Assembly (NCBI GenBank): GCA_963930645.1
Contig: OZ005656.1
Location: forward strand, 269,866,993-269,930,992
Source: Salticus scenicus
Lineage: Eukaryota > Arthropoda > Arachnida > Araneae > Salticidae
DNA: 64,000 nucleotides
Reading direction: 5' to 3'
The position numbers and the translations under genes were made by a program. The notes under the pieces were generated by a model. The model saw only the letters and a program-made list of their open reading frames with translations. It was not told where the DNA came from and did no database searches. Positions 10,679 to 22,735 of this stretch are shown here, in pieces (position 1 is the stretch's first letter; each line of letters starts with the position of its first letter).

Positions 10679-12700
10679 CGAAACGTCAGTGGAGGCCCTC
10701 AGTTGAGACTGAAAACGGTTTTGGGCTCTGTCTGTGTGCTTGTCTGTCTGTCTGTCGTGCGATAGCGGCCGCAAGAATTCCGCTATTGACTTGTAATTTG
10801 GTACACATGTCCATGTGCCCCACGGAATCAGCTGTAAAATTTTGGGTGTATATTCCTGTTGTAATTCGTGTACAGCGACACGCCAAAGTTTTTCTTATCA
10901 TTGCGCCCTGTGGGAGGAATTTGTATATGTACCGCGATAGCGGCCACAAAAATCCCGCTATTGACTTGTAATTTGGTACACGTATTCCTAAGCCCAACGG
11001 AATAAGTTGTATAGTGTTAGGTGTGTATTCCATTTGTCGTTCGTGTACAGGGACACGCCCAAGTGTTTCTTATCCTTACGGCCTATGGGAAGAATTTGTA
11101 TGTACCGCAATAGTGGCCACAAAAATCACGCTATTGACTTGCAATTTGGTACACATATTCATGAGCCCAACGGAATTAGCCGTATAGTTTTAGGTGTGTA
11201 TTCCATTCGTAGTTCGTGTACAGGGACACGCCAAATTTTTTCTATCATTACGACTTATGGGAAGAATCTGTATGTACCGCGATAGCCACCGCAAAAATCA
11301 AGCTATTGACTTCCAATTTTTGCCGAAACGTCAGTTGAAGCCCTCTGTTGAGACTCAAAAAGATCTTTTGTTCCGTCTCTCCGTCTGTCTGTCTGTCTGT
11401 CGTGCGATAGAGGCCGCAAAAATCACGCTATTGACTTGAAATTTGGTACACATGTTCATGATCTCCACGAAATTAGCTGTATAGTTTTAGGTGTGCATTT
11501 CGTTTGTAGTTCATGTACAGGGGCACGCCAAAGTTTTTTTTTATCATTACGGCCTATTTGAAGAATTTGTATGTACCGCGATAGCGGCCCCAAAAATCAC
11601 GCTATTGACTTGCAGTTTGGTACACTTGTTCATGAGCCCAACGGAATTAGTTGTATAGTGTTAGGTGTGCATTCCATTTGTCGTTCGTGCACAGGGACAC
11701 GCCAAAGTGTTCCTTATCCTTACGGCCTATGGGAAGAATTTGTATGTACCGCAATAGCGGCCGCAAAAAATCCTTCGATTGACTTGCAAATTGGCGCACA
11801 CGTTCCAGCTTTGCATATAAGTAGCTGTATAATTTTTATTGCAATATTGTTTATAAACTGTGTACAGGGACTTGCCAAAAATCTTAACATTACGGCGTAT
11901 GGGGTGAATTTCGTTTAAACGCATTTTAATATCATTACTTTGCAATGAAGAAAATGAAACTAGCGTATGTGAGTAAGATGCTTAAACATATGTTGTTTGA
12001 AGGAAATATGTGCTCTTAAGCTTTTTAATTAATGTACAGGACCTTACAAAAGTGTTCTGACAATGTCACGTAGTCCTCCAAACGATGTTAAATTTGAAAC
12101 AATTATTAATTTTAAACGTAAAATAAGTTGAATAGTTTTTACTGATGTATATAATGTTTATTGTTTGTTTACAGAGACACACAAAAGAACTTCGTAACAT
12201 TAGAGCCTATGGAGAAATTTTTATTTAAGCGCGCACTTTAATGCGTTTATGCTGAATTGAAATTAATAAAATTAACACACATTATAAAGATGCTTAAAAT
12301 CATGTTTACTCTTAAAAAACATTATGTATAGACTAAATAATTTATGGGATCACCCAAAATAATTTCGAGTATGTACTGTAATCATCCAAATGATGTCAAA
12401 TTAGTTGAAAAATTAACGAGTTATAATTAAGTAGGTTTATTCTTATTATTGGCGTTTATAATGACTGTGGCTACTTTTCCGGGATACATAAAAGAATTTC
12501 GTACTATTACGGTCTATAGTCGGTATTTCTTAAAAAGTTATTTTAACTTGGTTACACCCCATCAAATTTAATGAAATTTTATTAGAGTTTTAAAAGCATG
12601 ATTTCCTGTTGAAAATTGTGGGCATATAGAATTGGAAATTAGTTTAAAGATTACGCAAAATATTTCCGATATGCTATGTAATTTTTTTTGTATGAAATTT
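10679..12700 (+). repeat. ~175-bp tandem array with two microsatellite heads
   Basis: A head (GAAACGTCAGTGGAGGCCCT ... TGTCTGTCTGTCTGTCGTGC) occurs at 10679-10752 and again at 11327-11402. Each is followed by units of about 175 bp; GATAG landmarks stand near 10757, 10932, 11108, 11280 and 11402, 11578, 11753. A unit contains GCTATTGACTTG, TTTGGTACACATGTTCATGA, GTGTACAGGGACACGCCAAA and TTACGGCCTATGGGAAGAAT. After 11800 the units decay and shorten but the TACAGGGAC / TACGG.CTAT landmarks remain traceable to about 12500. It shares unit sequence with 24613-25447. Frames of 81-115 residues here are repeat translation. Confidence 0.85.
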
Positions 12701-12757
12701 GGTATTTATGAATTTCAGGGAAATAATTCAAGATCGTCGTTTCTTAAGAATACATAT

Positions 12758-13383
12758 TGTTGCGTACTTGGACGTTCGTAAGTTGTCAGAGAATGAAAGG
12801 TGAAACTTGCAAAAATTCAGTGATTTATTCACAAAAAGTTCCAGAAAAATACATGTCTATAAACCAAGTATCAGCTTCAATTCAACCAGTAAACACAGCC
12901 TAAACAACAGCCGTTAACAGCAAAACATCAGTACAAACTGTTTAGCAATAGTCATTTAGCAAGTCTCATCCAAAGAGGCAGAAAGTAAAGAAAGCATTTG
13001 ACGAAACACACAGATCTGAGACTGACCGCCTTGGCGAAAAAAATGCTCCTTTTATACTTTTCTATCGAACACAGACTGTTCTGGAAAATTCTCGTATCTC
13101 ATCAGCCAATGAGATTAGAGCTTCCATATTTAGTATATCCCTAATAAGGATTTTATCGCCAAGGTCGCCAAAAAAATTGCCAAGAGGGGAAAAAGTCGCC
13201 AAATTTGGCGCCAAATTCATTTCTTTCTTTATTGAAGCTTTTTAATGCGTTTTTAAGGAAAAATTAGGCTATTTTAACGTTAAAACGACTAGAAATGCAC
13301 AAAATTAGCATCTCATCAATTTACTAAACCTCTTTGAAAGAATTTATAGAAAAGAATATGCAATTATTTACAATTCCGTTACA
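12758..13383 (-). mobile_element. Solo LTR of a retrotransposon
   Basis: Read on minus it starts TGTAACGGAATTGTA and ends ACGTCCAAGTACGCAACA, so it has TG...CA borders. It has a CCAAT-like region (ATTGGCTGATGAG), a TATA box in AAAGTATAAAAGGAGC (about 13043-13060) and a polyadenylation signal AATAAA (12824-12829), in that order. No gag/pol sequence or second LTR adjoins it, so it is a solo LTR. I see no clear target duplication (flanks ACATAT and CTTTAT). It lies in or beside the decayed ~175-bp array. Confidence 0.75.
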
Positions 13384-14199
13384 CTTTATATGATATACAA
13401 ATAGGTATACAAAGAGAGGTATAGCGGGGGGTTGAGGGGTGCGGCAGCCCCCCCCCTCTGGAATGTATCTGATTATGGTAACAAGTCGATCGAATCAATA
13501 TAAACTATTATATAATAAGGAATAAATAAAAATGACCTTTTGAAGAATGTCTGATGCAAATAGGACGTTGAGGCTCCTGATCTACAGATCCACAAGTTAA
13601 ATAAATTAGTTATTTAATTTTTGAAGATTGTTGGTAGATTATTGTTAGAGAATAAGAATTGGGGCTCAATAAGTACTGTAGTCTAAGTAAGAGGAAGCTG
13701 AGTGGATGGTAGCTTTTTGAATCAGTGGGTTCTTATTTTACTGTCCAAGTTGCTATCTCAACGACAAGAGAGTACAGTTTTTTTGTTTACTGAATTTTTT
13801 AGATCATGTGTACTTAATTTTCTGGTAAGTTTTTAAGCTAAATTCGTTAAGTAAAGGAAAGGAAGGAATTAATTAATTAATTAGAATTAAGCAAGTAAAT
13901 AAAAATTGGTGCGGGTCAAAACTTGATGAGTACTAAAAAGAAAAGTGACAGGAAATAGTTCAAGGCTTAACAAGTAAAGTATTACCCCCACAATTGAGAA
14001 TAGAAGTGCGTGTCAAAACTAGATGAGTACCAAAAAGACTAAGTTGCCGGGAATTGTATGCTGTGCGACCTGTTATATCCTGCACTCTGGACAATATTGT
14101 ACAAATTCAGTAAAGGTAATTAACATTATGGTTGCTTTTTGACACACATTCAAACCTGTGACATTAAAAGAAGGTATTACTATACTTCCTTTGAAACCT
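13384..14199. other. AT-rich stretch with a G/C-run hairpin
   Basis: At 13423-13460 a G-rich/C-rich inverted block (GCGGGGGGTTGAGGGG ... CAGCCCCCCCC) resembles the block at 1659-1690 of family A. The remainder shows nothing recognisable. Confidence 0.45.
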
Positions 14200-14887
14200 T
14201 TGGACGGCCCCTGCCTCCCTGGGCTCGGCCAAGCTTAACGGGTTGCATGCCGTCCGCCGGAGCGAATAAATCGCCAGATCATCTCGTGGAAGTTGCTGGG
14301 CAGCAATGTAACTAGAACGCCAAAGCTCAAGAATTGCAGCACGCTCCAGATGTTAAGGAATTTGGAATAAGTGCACTAACTAGCTGAGAGTCGAAATAAC
14401 CGGAATTATACAAAATTAAAACAATTTTGAATATAGGCAGGGAGGAAAAAAAAAAAAAAAAAAAAAAAAAAACGCTGGGGGAGCCGCTAAAGTTAGTTGT
14501 GCACACAATAATTAAAGCCGAAAGAGGAGGCCATTTGAAAAGGGGAAGGGGACATCACTTATGATTTGAGAAAGACGAGGGAGGAACAATGAGATTATAA
14601 TAATAATTAAAAAAAAATTACGTGAAGCCACTGGGGGATGGAAGATAGTTTTGGGCGCATAGCGAAAATTTTGAAGTTTTTGAAGTGGCAAGGCCTAATC
14701 CTAATTGGGAGGGAAATTACTATGCGCAGGGAGGCCGAATGGAGAAGAGAAAGAGGGACCATACCAATTTTGATCCACCACGGGGGGATGGTTCCCCGCG
14801 TTGGTAGCCCGACGACTGCTAAACGACCCCATCGAGCACTTGACGGTGCAGCACAGATTAACGAGGACCAGACACCGCCACACCCTC

Positions 14888-14925
<38 letters not shown>
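14200..14925 (+). mobile_element. GC-rich retrosequence ending in poly(A)
   Basis: This is the most GC-rich stretch of the window. One segment (14204-14370) contains CCCCTGCCTCCCTGGGCTC. A second (about 14510-14890) ends CCGCCACACCCTCG followed by about 35 A. An internal poly(A) at 14447-14472 suggests two joined retrosequences. Frames at 14638-14958 (+) and 14701-14997 (-) cross it and run into the poly(A) or poly(T). A non-LTR retrotransposon 3' end or a SINE is likely; no reverse transcriptase or target duplication is visible. Confidence 0.45.
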
Positions 14926-14929
<4 letters not shown>

Positions 14930-16048
14930 ATACTTTGTTTAAGGAAGAAAAAATTTAAAAAGTGCATTTTCACCGTGTTCTGAGCTTTTTTGAACATGGC
15001 ATCATATTGCCACTTATTGAGAAACTTTATGCTTCATGATAATTAATTTCAGAAGTAAGAGTTTATTTTATCGCTCTAATCAATATATATATTTCCCCCC
15101 CCCCCCCTAATCTATTTCTTAAATCCATGATAATTTTGTAGCTTATTATTGAAATGCAGAACCATTTTCCACAAACTGACAAATTTTATTTTTAATAACA
15201 CAATAATTTAAAAATTCACAATTCTCTGCCAATCAAAAAAATGTGCTTTATTCAAAGAGGTTTACCAAAGTATGCAATAATTTCCTAACCTGTTACTGAA
15301 ATGTAGAAGTATTTTGCCGCTAACAGTCCAAACATATGTTTGATGAAGCAAAATTTCAGTAATATTCTTATTTTGCTGCAAATCGATGAAACTCAACCAT
15401 TTTTTCAAGGTTATTTACATTGAAATATGTCATTTTGCGGCCTAATATTGATATATCAAATTATTTTACTGCTAATTAAAAATATTTAAAAAATATTTTC
15501 CATAATGCAAAATTATTTCTCCGCAAAACAAAATAATTCAATTTTATAGCTTTCTTTAAAGGCTATTTACCAAATTGCACGCTAATTTTGCAGCTCATCA
15601 CTGAAATATGAAACCATTCATTGTTCCTATAGCCAGATAAAATTGAAAACTGTCTGCAGACATAAGTATTTGACCAAACACTTTCTGCAAAAAATCTGTG
15701 GGGTTATACAAATACATACAAGGGTTAAGGAAATTTTAGAAATTTTGGTTAATATCCGCGTTTGACCGAGGCTTTGAAAAAATAAACACAAGCGAAAGGA
15801 TACAGTGTAAACAACTAGCGTCTGGCGAGCGCCGAAACTTTTGGATCTGGATGCACTCCACATAATAAATTCGTGTGCATGAGGGATTTAAACTTTTTAG
15901 CTTTAATTTTTTTTTAAATTTATTATGAATAACGATAAAATAGAATATCTATAATTACAAAATACTTCTTTTATTTTAAATATTATCTAAATACTTTTTT
16001 GACGAAATGAGAAACCTTAAAAATAAAAATATTTTCTTCAAAAAAAAT

Positions 16049-16081
<33 letters not shown>

Positions 16082-17481
16082 TGACGCTGGTTGGCTGACC
16101 AACGTGAGCAATTCAAGCCTTGCAAGTAAGAAGTAAAAACCGCATCACGGCATTTTGGCCGAAGAAAAGCATGCAATTGGCGGAGTAATATAGTTCTATA
16201 TTTAAAACAACTTTTATAAAAAAATAAGATTTTCCTGAAAAAAAAAAAAAAAAAAAACGAAGACATTACTAGATTAAAAAAGATCCCATTAACAACATGT
16301 ATTAATTAAAATAAAATCGTTCGTGCCGTTTTAGAAATATTTTTCATGATTTTATTCCATTACACAATCGTTTTTCCCCATTTAGCTTTTGAGATTTCAT
16401 ATTTCAAAACATACTGTACGTTGAAATGTAAAAATTTCAGGATAGATTAAGACTGAAGATAAAAGACTATTTTGAAAAGATTAGAACTAAATATCGCATA
16501 TTTGCTGAGATATTAAGTGTCGGCTTTTACAAATCTCTTTGATGTCATACTAGCCGTATATATGAGTTCGCAGCGTTCCGTTCGTCCTTCCGCTTGCGTC
16601 ACTCGAAAAACTGCCTTTTTTCATGATCAAATCTTCAAAAATTGTTCAAAAGTCAATAATTTCCCTACCATAGCAACGCATGGAAAAGAGAAGATAAACG
16701 TGGAGGACGAAGAAACGAAAAATTTCCGTAAATCAAAATCCGAAAGATGCCCTAATTTTCAGATCAGTGTAAGATATACTCATTTTCAAATATGCCTAGA
16801 ATTGAATAACATCAAATAGGATTTGGTTGATGAATTGCATTTATGATTCATTCGGTCGTAAAATAAGAATTAAAAACTTTAAAAACACACTTTTATTTGA
16901 AAAACAGTTGTTTTCGGGCACTAGCTGGTTCGCGATGCTTGAAAAACTGTCCGAATTAAAATCCGATTCGGTGGCGCCCTCTCCTTAACAGTTTCAGAAC
17001 CTACAACAGACTGTTTGATCGCCCTACAAACACCTTTTAAATATCGGACCGTAGCAATCCCTCGTGTGAAGGTGACTACGAGCCTTCATCCGTTTCATAA
17101 CCTGGAACAATCTGTCCACCCACGATACAAAGAACATTTGAAAATTCTGACCACTGGAAAGTCCTCGATGGAGATTGCGGCGTCCTTATCAGATTTGCCA
17201 GTGACTTTGCACATTTGTAAGTATGCGCAATCGATTCGTCACACTCAAAAAAAAAAAAAATAAATAAATAAAAAATTGCCGCCTCCCCATCTATCCTGTA
17301 ATTTTTTCAGAGGTGAATGAGGAGGCGGCAAAAATTTTATACATTTGAAATTAAAGCACCGTTTACACGTCTTTCAAGGGGCTGTCGTAAAAGGTCGTAT
17401 TAATGAAAATACGAAAAAGGGAAATTAAAATAATTACAAGGTAAAAAGAACTTTTTATATACCATGTTTTTAAAATGTTCC
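14926..17481. other. Mostly unassigned; one fragment of the ~145-bp unit, possible decayed array
   Basis: About 14955-15035 matches the unit of the 17482-18345 array (TGCATTTTCACCGTGTTCTG). From about 15110 to 15620 a weak ~75-80-bp periodicity is built on 'ATTTTGCNGCTAA/ACTGAAATG' phrases. 16510-17260 is less AT-rich, has frames of 100 and 82 codons and a GGTGGCGCCCTCTCC string near 16971, but I recognise no protein. At 17274-17331 TTGCCGCCTCC and its complement enclose about 35 bases. (TA)n lies at 16057-16081. Confidence 0.4.
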
Positions 17482-18345
17482 GTTGAATCATATAAACGCT
17501 CCCGATATCTGCAGGGAGCAGAAATAATTAGCTACAAGTATTAAAAAAATGCATTGTCATCGTGTTCTGAGCTATTCTAAAAGTGTCAAATGCCTACCTA
17601 GTCGAGAAGTTAGCTAAATAAATTTTCTTTTGAATTACATAAACGCTGCCGAATGCAGCAGGAACCCAAAATATTTGGCTAAAAGTATTAAAAAATGCAT
17701 TATCACCGTGTTCTGAGCTATTCGGAAAGTTTCAAGTGTCTAGCTAGTCGGGAATTTATATGATTGTTGAATCATATAAACTCTACCTAAGGCAGCTGTG
17801 ACCCGAAACAATTGAGTAAAAGTATTAAAAAAAATGCAATGTCACCGTGTTCTGGGCTATTCTGAAAGTTTCAAATGTTTAAATGTCTAGCTAGTCGGGA
17901 AATTATATGATTTTTTGAATCATATAAACGTTACCGAAGGCTACAGGGACCCGAAACAATTGGCGGAAAGTGTTAAAAAATGGATTATTATCGTATTTTG
18001 AGCTATTTTAGCTTCTAAGTTTCAAATGTCTAGCTAGTCGGAAAGTTAATAAAATAAATTTTGTGTTGAGTCATATAAACGCTACCGAAGGCAGCAAGTA
18101 CCCGAAATAATTGTCTAAAAGTATTAAAAATGCATTACCTTGTTTTGAGCTATTCTAAAAGTTTCAGATAACTAGCTAGTCGGCAAGTTAGTTTAAAAAA
18201 TTCTGTTATATCATATAAACACAGTCGAAGGCAGCAGAAACCTAAAACAGATAACTAAAAGTATTAAAAAATGCATTGTCACTATGTTCTGAGCTATTCT
18301 GAAAGTTTCAAATGTCTGGCTTGTCGGAAAGTTAGTTAAAAATCG
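17482..18345 (+). repeat. ~145-bp tandem array, six units
   Basis: Units start TTGAATCATATAAACGCT-like at about 17482, 17631, 17766, 17915, 18065 and 18204. Each holds AAAAGTATTAAAAAATGCAT, CACCGTGTTCTGAGCTATTC, GAAAGTTTCAAATGTCTAGC and TAGTCGG. They are moderately diverged. The array ends in ACACACAAACAAACAAG. No protein reading is maintained. Confidence 0.85.
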
Positions 18346-18549
18346 ATTGCAATATTTGTACTGGACACACAAACAAACAAGAATCGAAGTTACTAAAATC
18401 ATAGCAAAAATATTTCTTCAAATTTAATAACACTGTAGCAAAATTTATGTGGAACATTGATTAACAAATTTTTTAAAGATACTATATTAAATTGTAGTAG
18501 AATTCATAGTTAAAAAGAATAAAAAATAAAACAAATAAAATAATGAAAA
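18346..18549. other. AT-rich spacer
   Basis: Low-complexity AT sequence joining the ~145-bp array to the decayed inner edge of minisatellite array 2. Confidence 0.5.
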
Positions 18550-19351
18550 ACTGAGTTTCCGGCAAATGAGTTGGCAGGAAAGTAGGCTGTCAGGAAAGAG
18601 AGCAGTCTGGAAAGAAAACTCTGTGTAAAACGCACCTGTCGGGAAAGTGAGTTGTTGGGCCGTTTTGTACCTGTAGGGAAAGTGAACTGTCATGAAAGTG
18701 AGTTGTCGGAAAACTGTCGGGAAAGTGAGTTGTTGGGAAAACGTACCTGTCGGGAAAGTGAGCTATCGGGAAAGTGAGCTGTCGGGAAAACGTACCTGTC
18801 GGGAAAGTGAGCTGTCGGGAAAACGTACCTGTCGGGAAAGTGAGCTGTCGGGAAAGTGAGTTGTCGGGAAAGTGAGTTGTCGGGAAACCGTACCTGTCGG
18901 GAAAGTGAGCTGTCGGGAAACCGTACCTGTCGGGAAAGTGAGTTGTCGGGAAACCGTACCTGTCGGGAAAGTGAGCTGTCGGGAAACCGTACCTGTCGGG
19001 AAAGTGAGCTGTCGGGAAACCGTACCTGTCGGGAAAGTGAGTTGTCGGGAAAACGTACCTGTCGGGAAAGTGAGTTGTCGGGAAAACGTACCTGTCGGGA
19101 AAGTGAGCTGTCGGGAAACCGTACCTGTCGGGAAAGTGAGCTGTCGGGAAACCGTACCTGTCGGGAAAGTGAATTGTCGGGAAAACGTACCTGTCGGGAA
19201 AGTGAGCTGTCGGGAAACCGTACCTGTCGGGAAAGTGAGTTGTCGGGAAAACGTACCTGTCGGGAAAGTGAGCTGTCGGGAAAACGTACCTGTCGGGAAA
19301 GTGGCGTCGGGAAACTGACTTGTCGGGAAAGTGAGTGTCGGGAAATCGACC
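18550..19351 (+). repeat. 33-bp minisatellite array 2 (plus orientation)
   Basis: Same unit as array 1 but inverted: alternating TGTCGGGAAAGTGAGC and TGTCGGGAAAACGTACC halves. It is regular from about 18717 to 19300. The left edge (18550-18716) is degenerate. The right edge repeats the special terminal order of array 1: GGCGTCGGGAAACTGA, then TGTCGGGAAAGTGAG, then TGTCGGGAAATCGACC. The 169-codon frame 18856-19365 and its 148-codon neighbour are minisatellite translations (11-residue period) and should not be annotated as proteins. Confidence 0.95.
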
Positions 19352-19381
19352 TGATCCCTTTTTAAGCCTGTATGTTTTATG

Positions 19382-19502
19382 TGAAAAACCCCTTATAGGT
19401 TTGTAACTTTAATATATTTTTATTTATTTACTAGGATTTGTAACAAATCCTAGAAAATAAATAAAAATATATTAAAGTTACAAGCCTATAAGGGGTTTTC
19501 AC
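19382..19502. repeat. Near-perfect 121-bp palindrome, 3-base loop
   Basis: Arms 19382-19440 and 19444-19502 pair with only a few mismatches around the loop TAA; the centre is CTAGGATTTG-TAA-CAAATCCTAG. The arms contain CCCCTTATAGG and TAACTTTAATATA; the latter resembles the outer part of repeat F. It directly follows minisatellite array 2 and precedes repeat Q copy 2. Confidence 0.9.
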
Positions 19503-19915
19503 AAAAAGAACTTTTGCAACGTGATTGAAATAATTGGATCTTCAAATTAAATACGCTTCATGTGTAAACCCCCTTATGAAAGTTCAACTCTGGAAAATAC
19601 CTAAAATCTAGCTCGTTCTTTTGCCGACAAATTGCTTAATTTTTACTCTATTTAAATGAGCTTTTGACAAAAGTTGCTCAATATATCTAGCTTTCAACCT
19701 ATCTAATAAAAAAAAATTCTATTTTTCGCGCATGTGCAGTGAAATAGTATTTACTAAAAATGCTCATATCTCAACGAATATTAGACGTGTGAATTTTATG
19801 TTTCAGAATAATGTTTCTTTAACGTTTTTTTCGATTTTTCAGCAAGTTTTGTAAAATTTTATGGAAATCTGTTCTAGTTATTAGCAAAAAAATTAGTAAT
19901 CTTCGAAAAAAAAAA
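19503..19915 (+). repeat. Dispersed repeat Q, copy 2
   Basis: Aligns by eye with 3556-3965 in the same orientation (TAATTGGATCT, CTAAAATCTAGCTCGTTC, TCAATATATCTAGC, TTTCAGAATAATG). It is followed by repeat F in the reverse orientation. Confidence 0.65.
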
Positions 19916-19967
19916 AATATATATATATATATAAACATATATTTATATATCTGCGTAAATAATTACG

Positions 19968-20276
19968 CAATTCTCGCATCGAAATATACAAATATTGTAC
20001 ATAGTATGTGCAACAATGTATTAAAGTTACAAGTCATTTGTAGCTTTTTGTGATACAGGGTGATCCAAAGTATTTACGTTCTTCTTCAATTTGTGATTGG
20101 TCCCCTAATTGCACTCTGGACTAAATTGACAGTGGAAAATGTGAGTTTTTAAATGCTTTTTGCATGTATGAAATTTCGAGCCATTTCGTCTAGTATTTTT
20201 TAGATAATTGAAAAATGTCAAAAAAAAAAAAAAAAAAAAAAAAATCCAATAATTTGATCACCTACTTACTGTATAT
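19968..20276 (-). repeat. Dispersed repeat F, copy 2
   Basis: In plus reading: ACGCAATTCTCGCATCG, ACAAATATTGTACATAGTAT, TTACAAGTCATTTGTAGC, GATACAGGGTGATCCAAAG, TTGGTCCCCTAATTGCACTC, then a 25-base poly(A). It matches 7960-8232 inverted and 7212-7490 direct. ACAGGGTGATCC-type ends occur in arthropod DNA transposons; the class here is undecided. Confidence 0.6.
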
Positions 20277-20504
20277 ATGTATATATATATATAAGCAATC
20301 AATTAAAAGCTACTTCTTGTTATGTTTGTATATATGTTTTGTACTTTTATCGGAATTATTTTAAAGTGAGTATTCTTCTTCTTTTTTTCAAATAAATTAA
20401 AATATTTAAAACAAATTTAAAACTAAATTGGCTAATGTGGGTTGTTGCGTCGAATTATTAATTTGTTTGTGTTTCATTCTCATCCTTATTGTTATCGTAA
20501 TACG

Positions 20505-20542
<38 letters not shown>

Positions 20543-21197
20543 CAGACAACTATGTCAGAAAAAAAAAAAAAAAAAAAAACTGTAATTCAAATATCAAGTA
20601 TAAATTCACTTCATTAAAATGAAGAGAATTATTAACAGCTAAAATTTTGAATGTGACAAATATCCTGAATACTCACTTGATAAGTAATGCTTATATAAAC
20701 CGGTTTATGATAATATATATCTATATCTGTCTCTCTGTCTGTCTATCTATACATAATTTAGTTGATATTAAAAATACAGGTATGTTGTTTTTTGCAAAAG
20801 TTCTACAGAATAAGGGATGAATTTTCCAAATGAACTTTTTAATCTAGGATGATCGATCCTTTAAAAATTAAAAATGAGTAATTTTTTGTGAATTTATATT
20901 AACGCTAGTTTTTTGTTTAACCCTTTTCCTGCCTTTTATTAAATATTTTTTCAACTTAGATTTCCCTCTTTTTGTAACAGATAAAGCGGGTTCCAAACAT
21001 TTTGAGACATTCGTCGGATATTTGTACATCTGCATCAAGGTGATATTTTAAAATTTAATTTTGAATAAATAAAAAGTACATGGAAATTTTTGATTCCATA
21101 ATTTTTCAATTAATAAAAATTTGTTTTCGTCTTAAAAAAAAAAAAAAAAGTGAAATAAATAACAAGTTTTTAAAGCAACATTAGAAGTGATTGAGGC

Positions 21198-21229
<32 letters not shown>

Positions 21230-22313
21230 TAAATAAAAAAATCTTTTCTCACGAAACTTTTTTCCCTTCCTTAAAAAAAGCCATGTTCTAAAATTCCCTT
21301 TATAAAAAATCCCTTCATAAAATTCAAACTTATAAATATGGTCCTTTCACAAATTACATTACACCCCTGAATGTGAATATCGATGTCTGTATTCTATCTA
21401 ATTATTATATACACCTGTACTTGGTTCAATGGAGAATGGTTAGTTTGATATTAAATAATACATTTCGATAACAAACATAAATTTTAATAACTACTAAAAT
21501 TCAAAATTTTGCACTACTTTGCGTTTTCGCAAAAGTGCATTTAAAAATTTTGACTTAAGTATCACCGCTTTAATTCTCTAAATATTAATCTAAGACAACA
21601 TGTATTATAAATTGCATAGTTTGAAAGTTTCTTTTTCTTTTTTAGAAATTTAGGTGCACAAAATGATGTAGAATCAATTAAGAATTTTAAGGAACTCAAT
21701 TTCAAAAATTACAAACTTTAAATTTTCATTCAGTTTCTTAAAAAAAAAAAAAAAAAACGAAGTCAATAAGGGCAATTTTGTTTATGCGCTAATGAAACGA
21801 TGTTCAAAATTTCAACAATCTATTCCAAATTTCTTAGGATATGGCCTAACAATAAAGCTGACTTTTACTACTTTCAGTCTCTCGACGAAAGTTTTCAGAT
21901 TGGTATAAGCAAATATTCAGATCATGTTTAAAAGGTTGTTCACAAATTACTACTAAAAACATTTCTAATGTAAATAAATAAAAATATTTCTGTTTTAATT
22001 TACAACTAATCTGTCATCCGTCTGCAAATTTGTTTAAACATATCACTAAGATTTTTTGTAATAGAATATTGAAGAAATTTTGTACATGGCCTTATTCATG
22101 CAATATATCAGTTAGATTCACGTTTTCTTCCTTCCTATGTTAGTCTATAGGATTTTTGTTATTGCTTATTATGAACGTATCTCATTAAAAAATGAAGTGT
22201 TTTAAATTCAGTTTTTTGAATTTAAGTCTATCATCGTAAGAATTTTAATTTTTTTTTTTTATATTTTAAACAAACAAATAAATAAATAAATAAATATTTT
22301 ATAATAATAATAA
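20277..22313. other. AT-rich stretch, no gene seen
   Basis: Contains (TA)n at about 20510-20540, TCTGTC/TCTA repeats near 20720-20750, (ATT)n at about 21199-21230 and several poly(A) runs. The frame 20428-20622 crosses the (TA)n and poly(A) and is not a gene. Confidence 0.5.
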
Positions 22314-22735
22314 TCTGTATAATATTTCTCTAACGGGGTCCAGTTACGATTATATTTTATCGAAACGATACGATAATGATCTAATTAATAAAATACGCCA
22401 TGGAAAAAAAAATATTTATAAATGGACAATATTTAAGTACGCGGACTCAGCTCAGTGATCTAATAAGAAAATAATGACGACATTTGTCTGATGAGATTAT
22501 TTTATCGAAAAATGTATTTTTAAAAGGTGCTTCTTCAGTATTTTTACAAGCATCATTTTAAACCATTGAGCTAGAATGAATGTTACAATATGAAGCTCAA
22601 TGTTTTAAACGTAGCAATACTTTAAAGATATATACAAAATGCGAATTATTATCATAAATTGACTAAAAAAAGCAATGTTTAAAAGTATAATCAAAATAGA
22701 AATTAGTTTTTTAAAAACAAAAAATTTTACCAAAA
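22314..22735 (+). mobile_element. Non-autonomous Helitron, 5' fragment
   Basis: Starts TCTGTATAATATTTCTCTAA after A, the Helitron 5' rule (A|TC). It follows the family to ACCAAAA, where a second 5' end begins at 22736. It has no 3' end of its own. Confidence 0.7.

Noticed and set aside
10679..10690. GAAACGTC in the heads of the ~175-bp array resembles the hammerhead 3' core
   Set aside because: No CTGATGA partner lies nearby on the same strand in either head.
10679..12700. Regular repeats considered as a CRISPR array
   Set aside because: Units are diverged ~175-bp tandem repeats without spacers, in animal DNA.
16517..17263. Two frames in a less AT-rich stretch, with GTAAGT near 17217, as possible exons
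   Set aside because: No recognisable protein, no acceptor/branch pattern and no continuation; left as unassigned.
22484..22515. CTGATGAGAT...ATCGAAAA in the Helitron looks like a hammerhead core
   Set aside because: The other copies (near 22912, 30427 and 48218) break the stem or the GAAA, and there is no suitable cleavage site or third stem.
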